Assembly: GCF_900105715.1 (NCBI RefSeq)
Contig: NZ_FNRY01000001.1
Span: forward strand, 2,542,001 to 2,606,000
Direction: 5' to 3'
DNA length: 64,000 nucleotides
From: Paramicrobacterium humi
GTDB taxonomy: Bacteria; Actinomycetota; Actinomycetes; Actinomycetales; Microbacteriaceae
Numbering within the stretch: position 1 is the first letter of the stretch; the number at the start of each line of letters is the position of its first letter. Below are positions 34,941 to 42,743 of this stretch, in pieces. Under the pieces are notes generated by a model. That model ran no database searches and had not been told where the DNA came from. It worked only from the letters and a program-made list of their open reading frames with translations. Made by a program: the position numbers and the translations under genes.

Positions 34941-36308
34941 ATGACCGGAGCAGTGCCTTTCCCCCTTGACGTTCCAGAGCTGGATTTCGAGGCCTCTGGC
35001 GGTACCCGGATCAGGCGAAGCATCCTGCCGAGCGGCGTGCGCATCCTGAGCGAATCCGTGCCGGGAGCGCGCAGCGCCACGATCGGATTCTGGTTCGCCG
35101 TCGGCTCCCGCGACGAATACCATGACGGCGCCGCTGCGTCGGGATTCGGCTCGACGCACTTTCTCGAGCACTTGCTGTTCAAGGGCACGCCGAGCCGCAG
35201 CGCCCTCGACATCGCTATCGCGTTCGACTCCGTCGGCGGCGACAGCAACGCCATGACCGCGAAAGAGTACACCTGCTACTACGCGAAGGTGCGTGACCGC
35301 GACGTGCCCATGGCCGTGCGCGTGCTCGCCGACATGGTGAGCAATTCGGTTCTGGATTCGGGCGAGTTCGAGACCGAGCGCGGCGTGATCCTCGAGGAGC
35401 TCGCGCAGGCCGCGGATGACCCGGGCGACGTCGCGGGCGAGGCGCTGTTCGCCGCCGTGTTCGGCGACCACCCGCTCGGCAAGCCCATCGGCGGAACCCC
35501 CGAGACGATAGCCGAGGCGTCCCGCGACGGCGTCTGGCGGCACTACAAGCAGAACTACCGGCCGCAGGACCTCGTGATCTGCATCGCCGGCTCGGTCGAC
35601 CACGACGCGCTCGTCGCCGAGCTCACCGTCGCGCTCACCGCCGCCGGCTGGCCGCTCGACCAGCGCGTCGCGCCCGTGCCGCGTCGCAGCACGGCGCCGG
35701 CGACGCTCAGCGGGACCCGCGATCGCGTCGTCATCTCGCGTCCCGTCGAACAGGTTCACGTGATGCTCGGCATGCCCGCGCTCGTCGCGAGCGACCCCGA
35801 GCGCGTGACGCTGAGCGTGCTCAACGCGGTACTCGGCGGCGGCATGTCGAGCCGGCTGTTCAGCGAGATCCGGGAGAAGCGCGGACTCGCGTACTCGGTG
35901 TACTCGTTCGCCTCCGCGCATTCCGACGCGGGGCTCGAGGGCATCTACGCAGCGTGCTCGCCGCGCAACGCCGACGCGGTAGCCGAGCTCGCGCGCGCCG
36001 AGCTCGAGTCCGTCGCGACGGGCGGCATCACCGACGACGAGCTGCGCCGTGCGCTCGGCCAGATCTCGGGCCGCGCCGCGCTCGGCCTCGAAGACTCCGA
36101 TGTGCGCATGTCCCTTCTGGGCCGCGCGGAGATCTCGCTCGGCGAATACCAGGACCTTGACGAGAATCTTCGCCGGCTCGCGCGCGTCAGCGCGGCCGAC
36201 GTCGCCGCGATGGCCGAGCGCCTCGCGGCTCAGCCGATGTCACTTGTCGCAGTCGGAGCGGTCGATGAGGACCGCTTCGGCTCGTCGCGCGATCGAGGGG
36301 TGATCTGA
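34941..36308 (+). CDS. M16 family zinc peptidase (processing-peptidase-like)
   Basis: The 455-residue M16 protein has the inverted zinc motif HFLEH (H73, E76, H77) in GFGSTHFLEHLLFKGT. The third ligand comes from FETERGVILEELAQAADDP. The C-terminal half has LSVLNAVLGGGMSSRLFSEIREKRGLAYSVYSF. It is likely a cytosolic peptidase. Actinobacterial homologues usually lie next to dapB, as here with two small genes between. The start is ATG-ATG at 34938/34941; TAGGCT lies 7 nt before the second ATG and no Shine-Dalgarno sequence is present, so a leaderless transcript is likely. Confidence 0.9.
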   Translation: MTGAVPFPLDVPELDFEASGGTRIRRSILPSGVRILSESVPGARSATIGFWFAVGSRDEYHDGAAASGFGSTHFLEHLLFKGTPSRSALDIAIAFDSVGGDSNAMTAKEYTCYYAKVRDRDVPMAVRVLADMVSNSVLDSGEFETERGVILEELAQAADDPGDVAGEALFAAVFGDHPLGKPIGGTPETIAEASRDGVWRHYKQNYRPQDLVICIAGSVDHDALVAELTVALTAAGWPLDQRVAPVPRRSTAPATLSGTRDRVVISRPVEQVHVMLGMPALVASDPERVTLSVLNAVLGGGMSSRLFSEIREKRGLAYSVYSFASAHSDAGLEGIYAACSPRNADAVAELARAELESVATGGITDDELRRALGQISGRAALGLEDSDVRMSLLGRAEISLGEYQDLDENLRRLARVSAADVAAMAERLAAQPMSLVAVGAVDEDRFGSSRDRGVI

Positions 36309-36911
36309 GTGTCGCAGTACGTGTACCTCGTCAGGCACGGGGAGCAGCAGGATGCCGAGCACGGCCTTCCCGACGGACCGCTGTCGCCGCGAGGTCGCAG
36401 GCAGGCGGAATTCCTGTCGCAGCGGCTCGGCGGAGTGCCGTTCACCGAGGCGCATCACTCCCCGCTGCAGCGCGCGGCGGAGACCGCGTCGATAATCGGC
36501 GAGCGGATGCCGGCGCTCGAGCTCACACCGTCGTCGCTGTTGTTCGACTGCATCCCCACAGGCAAGACCGAAGACACCCCGTCGGCGTACGACCCGTTCT
36601 TCGGCGCCGTCACCGAGGATGAGATCGAGGCGGGCGCCGCTCAGATGGAAGACGCCGTCGCCGAGTTCCTCGCGCCCAAGAAGGGCGAGCACCACGAGCT
36701 GCTCATCACGCACAACTTCGTCATCGCGTGGTTCGTGCGCGAGGTTCTCGGCGCGCCCGACTGGCGCTGGATGACCATCGACCAGGCGCACTGCGGGCTC
36801 ACGATCATCCAGCGCAAGCCCGGGCGTCCGTGGACGCTGCTGACCCACAACGACCTCGCGCACCTGCCGTTCGAGCTCCGCACGGGGCTGCCAGAGCCGC
36901 TCCCGGTCTGA
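36309..36911 (+). CDS. Histidine phosphatase superfamily protein (phosphoglycerate-mutase-like)
   Basis: The 200-residue protein starts SQYVYLVRHGEQQ, with the catalytic histidine in the RHG motif. SPLQRAAETASIIG provides the second arginine, and HHELLITHNFVIAWFVREVLG the second histidine. It is a phosphomonoesterase of broad type; the substrate is unknown. The GTG start immediately follows the stop of the peptidase gene, so the genes are co-transcribed. Its stop abuts the stop of the convergent acetyltransferase gene, the two sharing the palindrome TGATCA. Confidence 0.87.
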   Translation: MSQYVYLVRHGEQQDAEHGLPDGPLSPRGRRQAEFLSQRLGGVPFTEAHHSPLQRAAETASIIGERMPALELTPSSLLFDCIPTGKTEDTPSAYDPFFGAVTEDEIEAGAAQMEDAVAEFLAPKKGEHHELLITHNFVIAWFVREVLGAPDWRWMTIDQAHCGLTIIQRKPGRPWTLLTHNDLAHLPFELRTGLPEPLPV

Positions 36912-37370
36912 TCAGTCCAGCCGCTTGCTGTACCAGTGGGTCGCGTTGGGGTTGTCGTTGTACGGCTCGATCGACGCGTAGCCGTTCGAGCGGTACAGGC
37001 CGCCCGCGGCGGCAAGTGACGCGTTCGTGTCGAGCACGGCCTCCGTCGCTCCGAAGCCGCGAGCGCGTCGCTCGAGCTCGTCGAGAATCAGCCGGCCGAG
37101 CCCGCGGCCGCGGGTCTCCGGCCGCAGGTAGAGATGCTTGACTTCGTAGCGATCGGGCGTGAGAGAGCGGATGCCGCCACAGCCGATCGCGCTGCCGTCG
37201 TCGTCCACGAGCACGAGGAACACGCCGGCCGGCGGCACGAAGCTCTCGGGCTTCGGCCGCGTGACGACGTATCCGCCGCCGGGGAACTCGGCGGCGCGCT
37301 GGGCGAAGTAGGAATCGAGGAGGCTCTGCGCCTCGACTGACGTGGTGGCGCGTTCGATCAGCTGGGGCAC
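36912..37370 (-). CDS. GNAT family N-acetyltransferase
   Basis: The 152-residue protein has the GNAT acetyl-CoA site as YEVKHLYLRPETRGRGLGRLILDELERRARGFG (R/Q-x-x-G-x-G/A loop), preceded by the strand GVFLVLVDDDGSAIGCGGIR and followed by AVLDTNASLAAAGGLYRSNGY. The acceptor is unknown. It starts at GTG with no Shine-Dalgarno sequence, and TAGAAT lies exactly 6 nt upstream, so it is probably leaderless. It is divergent from dapB, whose own leaderless -10 lies only about 20 bp away. Confidence 0.87.
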   Translation of the reverse strand: MPQLIERATTSVEAQSLLDSYFAQRAAEFPGGGYVVTRPKPESFVPPAGVFLVLVDDDGSAIGCGGIRSLTPDRYEVKHLYLRPETRGRGLGRLILDELERRARGFGATEAVLDTNASLAAAGGLYRSNGYASIEPYNDNPNATHWYSKRLD

Positions 37371-37376
37371 GAGAAG

Positions 37377-37382
37377 ATTCTA
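37377..37382 (-). promoter_or_regulatory. Leaderless -10 element of the GNAT gene
   Basis: On the minus strand TAGAAT is followed by CTTCTC and then the GTG start. Confidence 0.6.
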
Positions 37383-37397
37383 GAACCGCGCAGTTGA

Positions 37398-37403
37398 TAG
37401 ATT
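37398..37403 (+). promoter_or_regulatory. Leaderless -10 element of dapB
   Basis: TAGATT is followed by GGCAGC and then the ATG at 37410. Confidence 0.62.
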
Positions 37404-37409
37404 GGCAGC

Positions 37410-38147
37410 ATGACGACACGCGTTGCGGTGGCCGGCGCCAGCGGAAAGATGGGGCGGCTGTTCGTCTCCCTGATCGAGGACCTCGACGGTTTCGAGGTGA
37501 CGGCGCAGCTGGGCTCGGGCAGCGCCCGAGAGGAGCTCGACGACGCCGACCTCGTCGTCGACGTCACGACCATCGAGGCGAGTCGCGAGATCGTCGCTCG
37601 CGCGGTCGCCGCCGGCAAGAAGGTCCTCGTCGGCACTTCCGGCTGGTCGGAAGCGCTCGTCGCCGAGCTCCGCGGCCGCGTCACGGGCGACGCGGGCGTG
37701 CTCATCATCCCCAACTTCTCGCTCGGCTCGGTGCTCGGCACGACGCTCGCGACCATCGCCTCCCGCTTCTACTCATCGATCGAAGTGCTCGAGGCGCACC
37801 GGGCGAGCAAGGTCGACTCGCCGAGCGGCACCGCCGTGCGCACCGCCGAGCTCATGGCCGCCGCGCGCGAGGGACTCGGCCCGGTGGAGGCTCCGCACAG
37901 CGACCAGCGCGCCCGTGGGCAGCTCGTCGCCGGAATCCCGGTGCACAGCATGCGCTTGCGCGGGATGGTCGCGGCGCAAGAGGTGTCCTTCGGCGGGGAC
38001 GGCGAGATCCTCAGCATCCGCCATGACACGATCAGCCAGGACGCCTACGTTCGCGGCATCCAGCTCTCGCTCGAGGCCGTTCGCGGCATCACGGGCGTCG
38101 TCGTCGGGCTCGAGAACGTGCTCGATCTGGGCATCGGGCGCGCATGA
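37410..38147 (+). CDS. dapB: 4-hydroxy-tetrahydrodipicolinate reductase
   Basis: The 245-residue NAD(P)H enzyme performs the second committed step of lysine and diaminopimelate synthesis, after DapA. The N-terminal Rossmann loop is VAVAGASGKMG, and the middle has VLVGTSGWSE and IIPNFSLGSVLG. The active-site segment reads EAHRASKVDSPSGTA. The first catalytic histidine and the lysine are kept, but the usual second histidine (EAHH in E. coli) is arginine. Its 3' end overlaps the next gene by ATGA. A leaderless promoter precedes it. dapA lies 1.8 kb downstream. Confidence 0.95.
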   Translation: MTTRVAVAGASGKMGRLFVSLIEDLDGFEVTAQLGSGSAREELDDADLVVDVTTIEASREIVARAVAAGKKVLVGTSGWSEALVAELRGRVTGDAGVLIIPNFSLGSVLGTTLATIASRFYSSIEVLEAHRASKVDSPSGTAVRTAELMAAAREGLGPVEAPHSDQRARGQLVAGIPVHSMRLRGMVAAQEVSFGGDGEILSIRHDTISQDAYVRGIQLSLEAVRGITGVVVGLENVLDLGIGRA

Positions 38148-38584
38148 GCACGCGCGTCGGCGTCGCCGTGATGGCGGTTCTGCTTGTGCTCTATCTCGTG
38201 CTCATCGGCCAGCGCGCCGTCATGTTCGTGCTCACGGGGGAGCCGGCCGCCGTCGGCATCGGCGTCGCCCTCATCATCCTGCCGATCGTCGGCGCGTGGG
38301 GACTGTGGCGCGAACTCAAGTTCGGCATCGACGCCGAGCGCCTCGCGCGAGAGCTCGAGCGCACGGGCGGGCTGCCCGACGAGCAGCTGCCGCTCAAGCC
38401 GAGCGGTGCTGTCGAACGGGACGCCGCAGACGCCGTGTTCCCGCGCTACAAGGCCGACGTCGAGGCACAGCCCGACAGCTGGCAGGCCTGGTATCGGCTC
38501 GGGCTCGCCTACAAGGGGGCGGGGGACGGGCGGCGCGCCCGTCACGCGGTGCGCACCGCGATCAGACTGCACGCCGCACACTGA
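38144..38584 (+). CDS. Two-helix membrane protein with TPR-like tail, unknown function
   Basis: The 146-residue protein has helices VAVMAVLLVLYLVLIGQRAVMFVL and AAVGIGVALIILPIVGAWGLW. A cytoplasmic part contains DAVFPRYKADVEAQPDSWQAWYRLGLAYKGAGDGRRARHAVRTAIRLH, which reads as one TPR-like helical hairpin. It is translated by ATGA overlap with dapB, and a terminator follows directly. Homologues downstream of dapB are common in actinobacteria as far as I recall, but no role is assigned. Confidence 0.8.
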   Translation: MSTRVGVAVMAVLLVLYLVLIGQRAVMFVLTGEPAAVGIGVALIILPIVGAWGLWRELKFGIDAERLARELERTGGLPDEQLPLKPSGAVERDAADAVFPRYKADVEAQPDSWQAWYRLGLAYKGAGDGRRARHAVRTAIRLHAAH

Positions 38585-38618
38585 ACACGGCTGGTCGGCT
38601 CTCGCCGGCCAGCCGTGT
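38585..38618. terminator. Bidirectional terminator between the dapB operon and the OsmC gene
   Basis: ACACGGCTGGTCGGC-TCTC-GCCGGCCAGCCGTGT is a 15-bp stem with one G-U pair in the convergent gap. Confidence 0.8.
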
Positions 38619-38636
38619 CGCTGCTTTGTCGTCGGG

Positions 38637-39065
38637 TCAGGCGAGGCTCGCCTCGAGCGTGATCTCGACGCCCGCGAGGGCCTGCGAGACGGGGCAGCCG
38701 TCCTTCGCGGCGGCGGCGACGCGCTCGAACTCGTCCTCGCTGATGTTCGGCACCTTCGCGTTGACGAGAAGGTGGCTCCCCGTGATCTTGGGTCCGGACG
38801 CGTCGAACGTGACGGCGGCCGTAGTCTGGATGCTCTCGGGCGGGAAGCCGGCTTCCTTGAGAGCGTTCGAGAACGCCATCGAGAAGCACGCGGCATGCGC
38901 GGCGCCGAGCAGCTCCTCCGGGGTGGTCGTGCTGTCCGAGCCCTCCGAGCGGGCCTTCCAGTCGATGTTCAGGGTCGCGGCCTTTGACGAGTCGAGCGAC
39001 ACCGATCCCGAGCCGTCGAACAGGCTTCCCTTCCATACGGTCGTAGCTTCGCTTGTGACAGCCAT
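38637..39065 (-). CDS. OsmC family peroxiredoxin
   Basis: The 142-residue OsmC/Ohr-type thiol peroxidase has its two redox cysteines in LLGAAHAACFSMAFSNAL and KDGCPVSQAL. It starts TSEATTVWKGSLFDGSGSVSL and includes TTPEELLGAAHAACF, typical of OsmC rather than Ohr. It reduces organic hydroperoxides in the cytosol, usually with lipoyl or thiol donors. GAGGAGAAAG precedes the ATG. It is monocistronic, converging on the terminator at 38585. Confidence 0.92.
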   Translation of the reverse strand: MAVTSEATTVWKGSLFDGSGSVSLDSSKAATLNIDWKARSEGSDSTTTPEELLGAAHAACFSMAFSNALKEAGFPPESIQTTAAVTFDASGPKITGSHLLVNAKVPNISEDEFERVAAAAKDGCPVSQALAGVEITLEASLA

Positions 39066-39185
39066 GCTTTCTCCTCACTCACCGGGCGCGAATCGGCGCC
39101 CGCGGCACCCTGCCGCTCTCTGAGCCTACCGATTCGGTCAGTCGAGGTCGATGGTTCGTTAGCATGGCTGACGGGAGGTCGAAGG

Positions 39186-39947
39186 ATGGCGCGTGGTGAT
39201 GAGACGGCCCTTGTCACGGGGGCGACATCCGGCATCGGCCGGGAGTTCGCCGAACAGCTCGCGCAGCGCGGATACGGGCTCGTCCTCGTCGCCAGGGACG
39301 CTGAGCGGCTCGAGCGCGTGCAGTCGGAGCTCATCTCGCGGTACGCGCTTCCTGTCGAGGTGATCGTCGCCGACCTGCTTGAGGCGAGCGGCCTCGAGAG
39401 CGTCGAGCAGCGATTGGCCGCGCGTCCCGTGCGCGTGCTCGTCAACAATGCGGGCTTCGGACTCAAAGAGCCGTTCGAGGCGCAGCCCATCGAGCAGGAG
39501 GACCGGCATCTCGACATCCACGTGCGCGTGCCGATGCGGCTCATGCACGCTGCGCTTCCCGGCATGGTCGCGCAGGGAGCGGGCAACATCATCAACGTCG
39601 CGAGCGTCGCCGCCTTCACACCGCGCGGCAGCTACGGCGCCGTGAAGTCGTGGGTCGTTTCGTTCTCCCGCTGGGCCAACAACCGGTACCGAGCGAACGG
39701 CGTTCACGTCACGGCCGTGTGCCCCGGCTTCGTGCATACCGAGTTCCACCAGCGGCTCGGCGCGGGACTCGACGACATTCCTGAGTGGATGTGGCTCGAA
39801 CCCGGCCAAGTGGTGGCTGAAGGGCTTGCGGATGCCGGGCGGGGCCGCTCCGTCTCGATCCCCTCGCTGCGCTACAAGGCGCTCATCGGTCTCAGTCGCC
39901 TCGCCCCTTCGGCGATCACGCAGCGCGCGGCGGCGCGGGGACGGTGA
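39186..39947 (+). CDS. SDR family NAD(P)-dependent oxidoreductase
   Basis: The 253-residue classical short-chain dehydrogenase has the cofactor loop LVTGATSGIGREFAEQLA, LVNNAGFGLKEPFEAQ (NNAG), IINVASVAAFTPRGSYGAVKSWV (catalytic S, Y and K), and CPGFVHTEFH. The substrate is unknown. GGGAGG lies upstream of the ATG. The gene sits alone between the OsmC gene and dapA; a TAGCAT hexamer about 20 nt upstream may be its promoter. Confidence 0.9.
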   Translation: MARGDETALVTGATSGIGREFAEQLAQRGYGLVLVARDAERLERVQSELISRYALPVEVIVADLLEASGLESVEQRLAARPVRVLVNNAGFGLKEPFEAQPIEQEDRHLDIHVRVPMRLMHAALPGMVAQGAGNIINVASVAAFTPRGSYGAVKSWVVSFSRWANNRYRANGVHVTAVCPGFVHTEFHQRLGAGLDDIPEWMWLEPGQVVAEGLADAGRGRSVSIPSLRYKALIGLSRLAPSAITQRAAARGR

Positions 39948-39967
39948 CCGGGTCGTGGGCGAGCCGG

Positions 39968-39973
39968 TAGCCT
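39968..39973 (+). promoter_or_regulatory. Leaderless -10 element of dapA
   Basis: TAGCCT is followed by AGAAGA and then the GTG at 39980. Confidence 0.62.
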
Positions 39974-39979
39974 AGAAGA

Positions 39980-40957
39980 GTGACGAACGCAGAGAATCCC
40001 TTCGGTCAGGTCCTAGTCGCTCTTGTGACGCCGTTCACGGCGGACGGTGAAGTCGACTGGCCGGGCGTCGAGAAGCTCATCGACGACGTCGTCGCGGGCG
40101 GCGCCGACGGCATCGTCGTCACGGGCACGACGGGGGAGACCTCGACGCTGACCGACCCAGAGAAGATTCGCCTCGTCGAGGTCGGCAAGTCCGTCGCGGC
40201 CGGTCGGGCGCGCATCATCACCGGCGGCGGCTCGAACGAGACCGCGCACGCCATCGAGCTCTACAAGGCGAGCGAGCGGGCCGGCGCCGACGGCGTCATG
40301 ATCGTCACCCCGTACTACAACAAGCCGACGCAAGCCGGAGTTCTCACGCATTTCCGACTCATCGCCGACGCCACCGACCTGCCCGTCATCCTCTACGACA
40401 TCCCCGGCCGCACCGGCATCCCCCTCACCTACGAGACGATCGTGCGCGCCTCGCAGCACCCGAACATCCGCGCCGTCAAGGACGCGAAGGGCGATTTCGC
40501 CCAGGTCAGCCGCGTGCTCAACCAGACCGACCTCATGTACTTCTCCGGCGACGACGCGAACGCGCTTCCGCACATGGCCATCGGAGCCACGGGACTCATC
40601 GGCGTGACCGCGAACATCACGGCCCGTCCCTACCGGGAGATGGTGGATGCTGTCAACGCGGGCGACCTGCACACCGCGACCGCCGCGCACAAGAGGCTTG
40701 AGCCGCTCGTGCGCGCCGTCATGACGCACGTGCCCGGGACCGTCTCCACGAAGTACATCCTGCACGGCCTCGGTCGCATCGAGAGCCCGCGCGTTCGGCT
40801 TCCCCTCGTCGGCCCCGAAGAGCACGAGGCCGCGCAGATCGAAGACGACATCGCGCTCGTCCGCAACCTCGAGGGCGCCGACTTCTCCAACTTCCGTCCC
40901 GACCGCAATGCCGCGGCCGGCGGAGCACTGCCCAAGGTGCACGGCACCACGCGCTGA
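39980..40957 (+). CDS. dapA: 4-hydroxy-tetrahydrodipicolinate synthase
   Basis: The 325-residue class I aldolase-fold enzyme condenses pyruvate with aspartate semialdehyde at the entry to lysine and diaminopimelate synthesis. TGTTGETSTLT binds the substrate, YDIPGRTG holds the catalytic tyrosine region, and the Schiff-base lysine is K167 in RAVKDAKGD. It starts at GTG with no Shine-Dalgarno sequence but with TAGCCT 6 nt upstream, indicating leaderless expression. Its neighbour rnj begins 42 nt downstream, a common actinobacterial arrangement. Confidence 0.96.
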   Translation: MTNAENPFGQVLVALVTPFTADGEVDWPGVEKLIDDVVAGGADGIVVTGTTGETSTLTDPEKIRLVEVGKSVAAGRARIITGGGSNETAHAIELYKASERAGADGVMIVTPYYNKPTQAGVLTHFRLIADATDLPVILYDIPGRTGIPLTYETIVRASQHPNIRAVKDAKGDFAQVSRVLNQTDLMYFSGDDANALPHMAIGATGLIGVTANITARPYREMVDAVNAGDLHTATAAHKRLEPLVRAVMTHVPGTVSTKYILHGLGRIESPRVRLPLVGPEEHEAAQIEDDIALVRNLEGADFSNFRPDRNAAAGGALPKVHGTTR

Positions 40958-40999
40958 CGCGCAACCATCCGAATATCTCAACACTGACCAGGAGGGCCA

Positions 41000-42676
41000 A
41001 TGCCCAACGCCGTATTCGATCCGCCCGAACTCGCCAAGGGAACACTCCGTGTGACGCCCATCGGCGGTCTCGGCGAAGTCGGCCGCAACATGACGACGTT
41101 CGAGATCGACGGCAAGATCCTCATCGTCGACTGCGGCGTGCTCTTCCCCGAGGAGTACCAGCCGGGCGTCGATCTCATCCTCCCCGACATGTCGGAGCTC
41201 AAGGACCGCCTCGACGACGTCCTCGGCGTCGTGCTCACCCACGGTCACGAAGACCACATCGGGGCCGTGCCGTACCTGCTCCGCATGCGAAGCGACATCC
41301 CCATCATCGGCTCAGGCCTCACGCTCGCCCTCACCGAGGCGAAGCTCAAAGAGCATCGCATCAAGCCGTACAGCCTCACGGTGAAAGAGGGCCAGACCGA
41401 GCAGCTCGGCCCGTTCGAGCTCGAGTTCGTCGCCGTCAACCACTCCATTCCCGACGCCCTCGCCGTCGCGATCAAGACCGAGGCCGGCACCGTTCTCGCC
41501 ACGGGCGACTTCAAGATGGACCAGCTGCCGCTCGACGGCCGCATCACCGACCTGCGCAGTTTCGCGCGCCTCGGCGCCGACGGCGTCGACCTGTTCCTCG
41601 TCGACTCGACGAACGCCGACGTGCCGGGCTTCACGCCGCTTGAGCGCTCCATCGGCCCCGTCCTCGACCAGGTCATCGCGCGCGCGCCTCGCCGCGTGAT
41701 CGTCGCGAGCTTCTCGAGCCACGTGCACCGTGTTCAGCAGGTTCTGGATGCCGCTCACGCCAACGGCCGCCGGGTCGCTCTGCTCGGGCGCTCGATGGTC
41801 CGCAACATGACGATCGCCGCCGATCTCGGCTACCTTCGGGTTCCCGAGGGCGTGCTCATCGACTACAAGAAGGCGACCGACATCCCCGACGACAAGATCG
41901 TCTACATGTCGACGGGCTCCCAGGGGGAGCCGATGGCCGTGCTGTCCCGCATGGCGAACCTCGACCACGCGATCGAACCCGGCCCCGGTGACACCGTCAT
42001 CCTCGCCTCGAGCCAGATCCCCGGAAACGAGAGCGCCATCTACCGCGTCATCGACGGGCTCACGAAGCTCGGGGCGACGGTCGTGCACAAGGGGAATGCG
42101 AAAGTCCACGTCTCCGGGCATGCGGCCGCGGGGGAGCTGCTGTACTGCTACAACATCCTCAAGCCGAAGAACGTCCTCCCCGTGCACGGCGAGTACCGGC
42201 ACCTGATCGCGAACGCCAAGCTCGCGCAAGACACCGGCATCGCGGAGGAGAACACCTTCCTGGCCGAGAACGGCACCGTCCTCGACCTGAAGGACGGCCA
42301 CGTCGACGTCGTCGGTCAGCTCGACCTCGGCTTCGTCTACGTCGACGGCGCTTCCGTCGGCGAGATCACCGACGCGGATCTCAAAGACCGCCGCATCCTC
42401 GGGGAAGAGGGCTTCATCTCGATCATCGTCGTTGTCGAGGCGCAGACCGGACGCGTGGTCTCCGGACCGGAGATCCACGCTCGCGGCTTCGCGGAGGACG
42501 ACGCCGTCTTCGACAAGGTGCGGCCCAAGATCGTCTCGGCCCTCGCGGAAGCGGCGGGCAACGGAGTGCGCGACCAGCACGCGCTGCAGCAGGTCGTGCG
42601 CCGCACCGTCGGTCGGTGGGTCAACACCTCGTACCGGCGCCGTCCGATGATTGTGCCGCTCGTGATCGAGGCGTAG
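41000..42676 (+). CDS. rnj: Ribonuclease J
   Basis: The 558-residue metallo-beta-lactamase/beta-CASP RNase has endo- and 5'-3' exonuclease activity in mRNA and rRNA processing. The zinc site is HGHEDH (residues 81-86), with further ligands in NHSIPDA and ATGDFKMD. The beta-CASP region has [35 protein letters not shown] and [11 protein letters not shown]-terminal domain follows from about residue 440. CAGGAGG lies upstream of the ATG. It is probably transcribed with dapA. Confidence 0.96.
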   Translation: MPNAVFDPPELAKGTLRVTPIGGLGEVGRNMTTFEIDGKILIVDCGVLFPEEYQPGVDLILPDMSELKDRLDDVLGVVLTHGHEDHIGAVPYLLRMRSDIPIIGSGLTLALTEAKLKEHRIKPYSLTVKEGQTEQLGPFELEFVAVNHSIPDALAVAIKTEAGTVLATGDFKMDQLPLDGRITDLRSFARLGADGVDLFLVDSTNADVPGFTPLERSIGPVLDQVIARAPRRVIVASFSSHVHRVQQVLDAAHANGRRVALLGRSMVRNMTIAADLGYLRVPEGVLIDYKKATDIPDDKIVYMSTGSQGEPMAVLSRMANLDHAIEPGPGDTVILASSQIPGNESAIYRVIDGLTKLGATVVHKGNAKVHVSGHAAAGELLYCYNILKPKNVLPVHGEYRHLIANAKLAQDTGIAEENTFLAENGTVLDLKDGHVDVVGQLDLGFVYVDGASVGEITDADLKDRRILGEEGFISIIVVVEAQTGRVVSGPEIHARGFAEDDAVFDKVRPKIVSALAEAAGNGVRDQHALQQVVRRTVGRWVNTSYRRRPMIVPLVIEA

Positions 42677-42731
42677 CCCGCAAGGTCTCGCGAACCCCGA
42701 GTCATTACCGGGCAACGTCAGCGCCCGGCGA

Positions 42732-42737
42732 TACCGT
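42732..42737 (+). promoter_or_regulatory. Leaderless -10 element of ftsK
   Basis: TACCGT is followed by TGGAAC and then the ATG at 42744. Confidence 0.55.
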
Positions 42738-42743
42738 TGGAAC

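Noticed and set aside
42706-42731. CCGGGC...GCCCGG stem after rnj as a terminator
   Set aside because: The stem is only six pairs, has a wide loop and no T run, and overlaps the ftsK promoter region.
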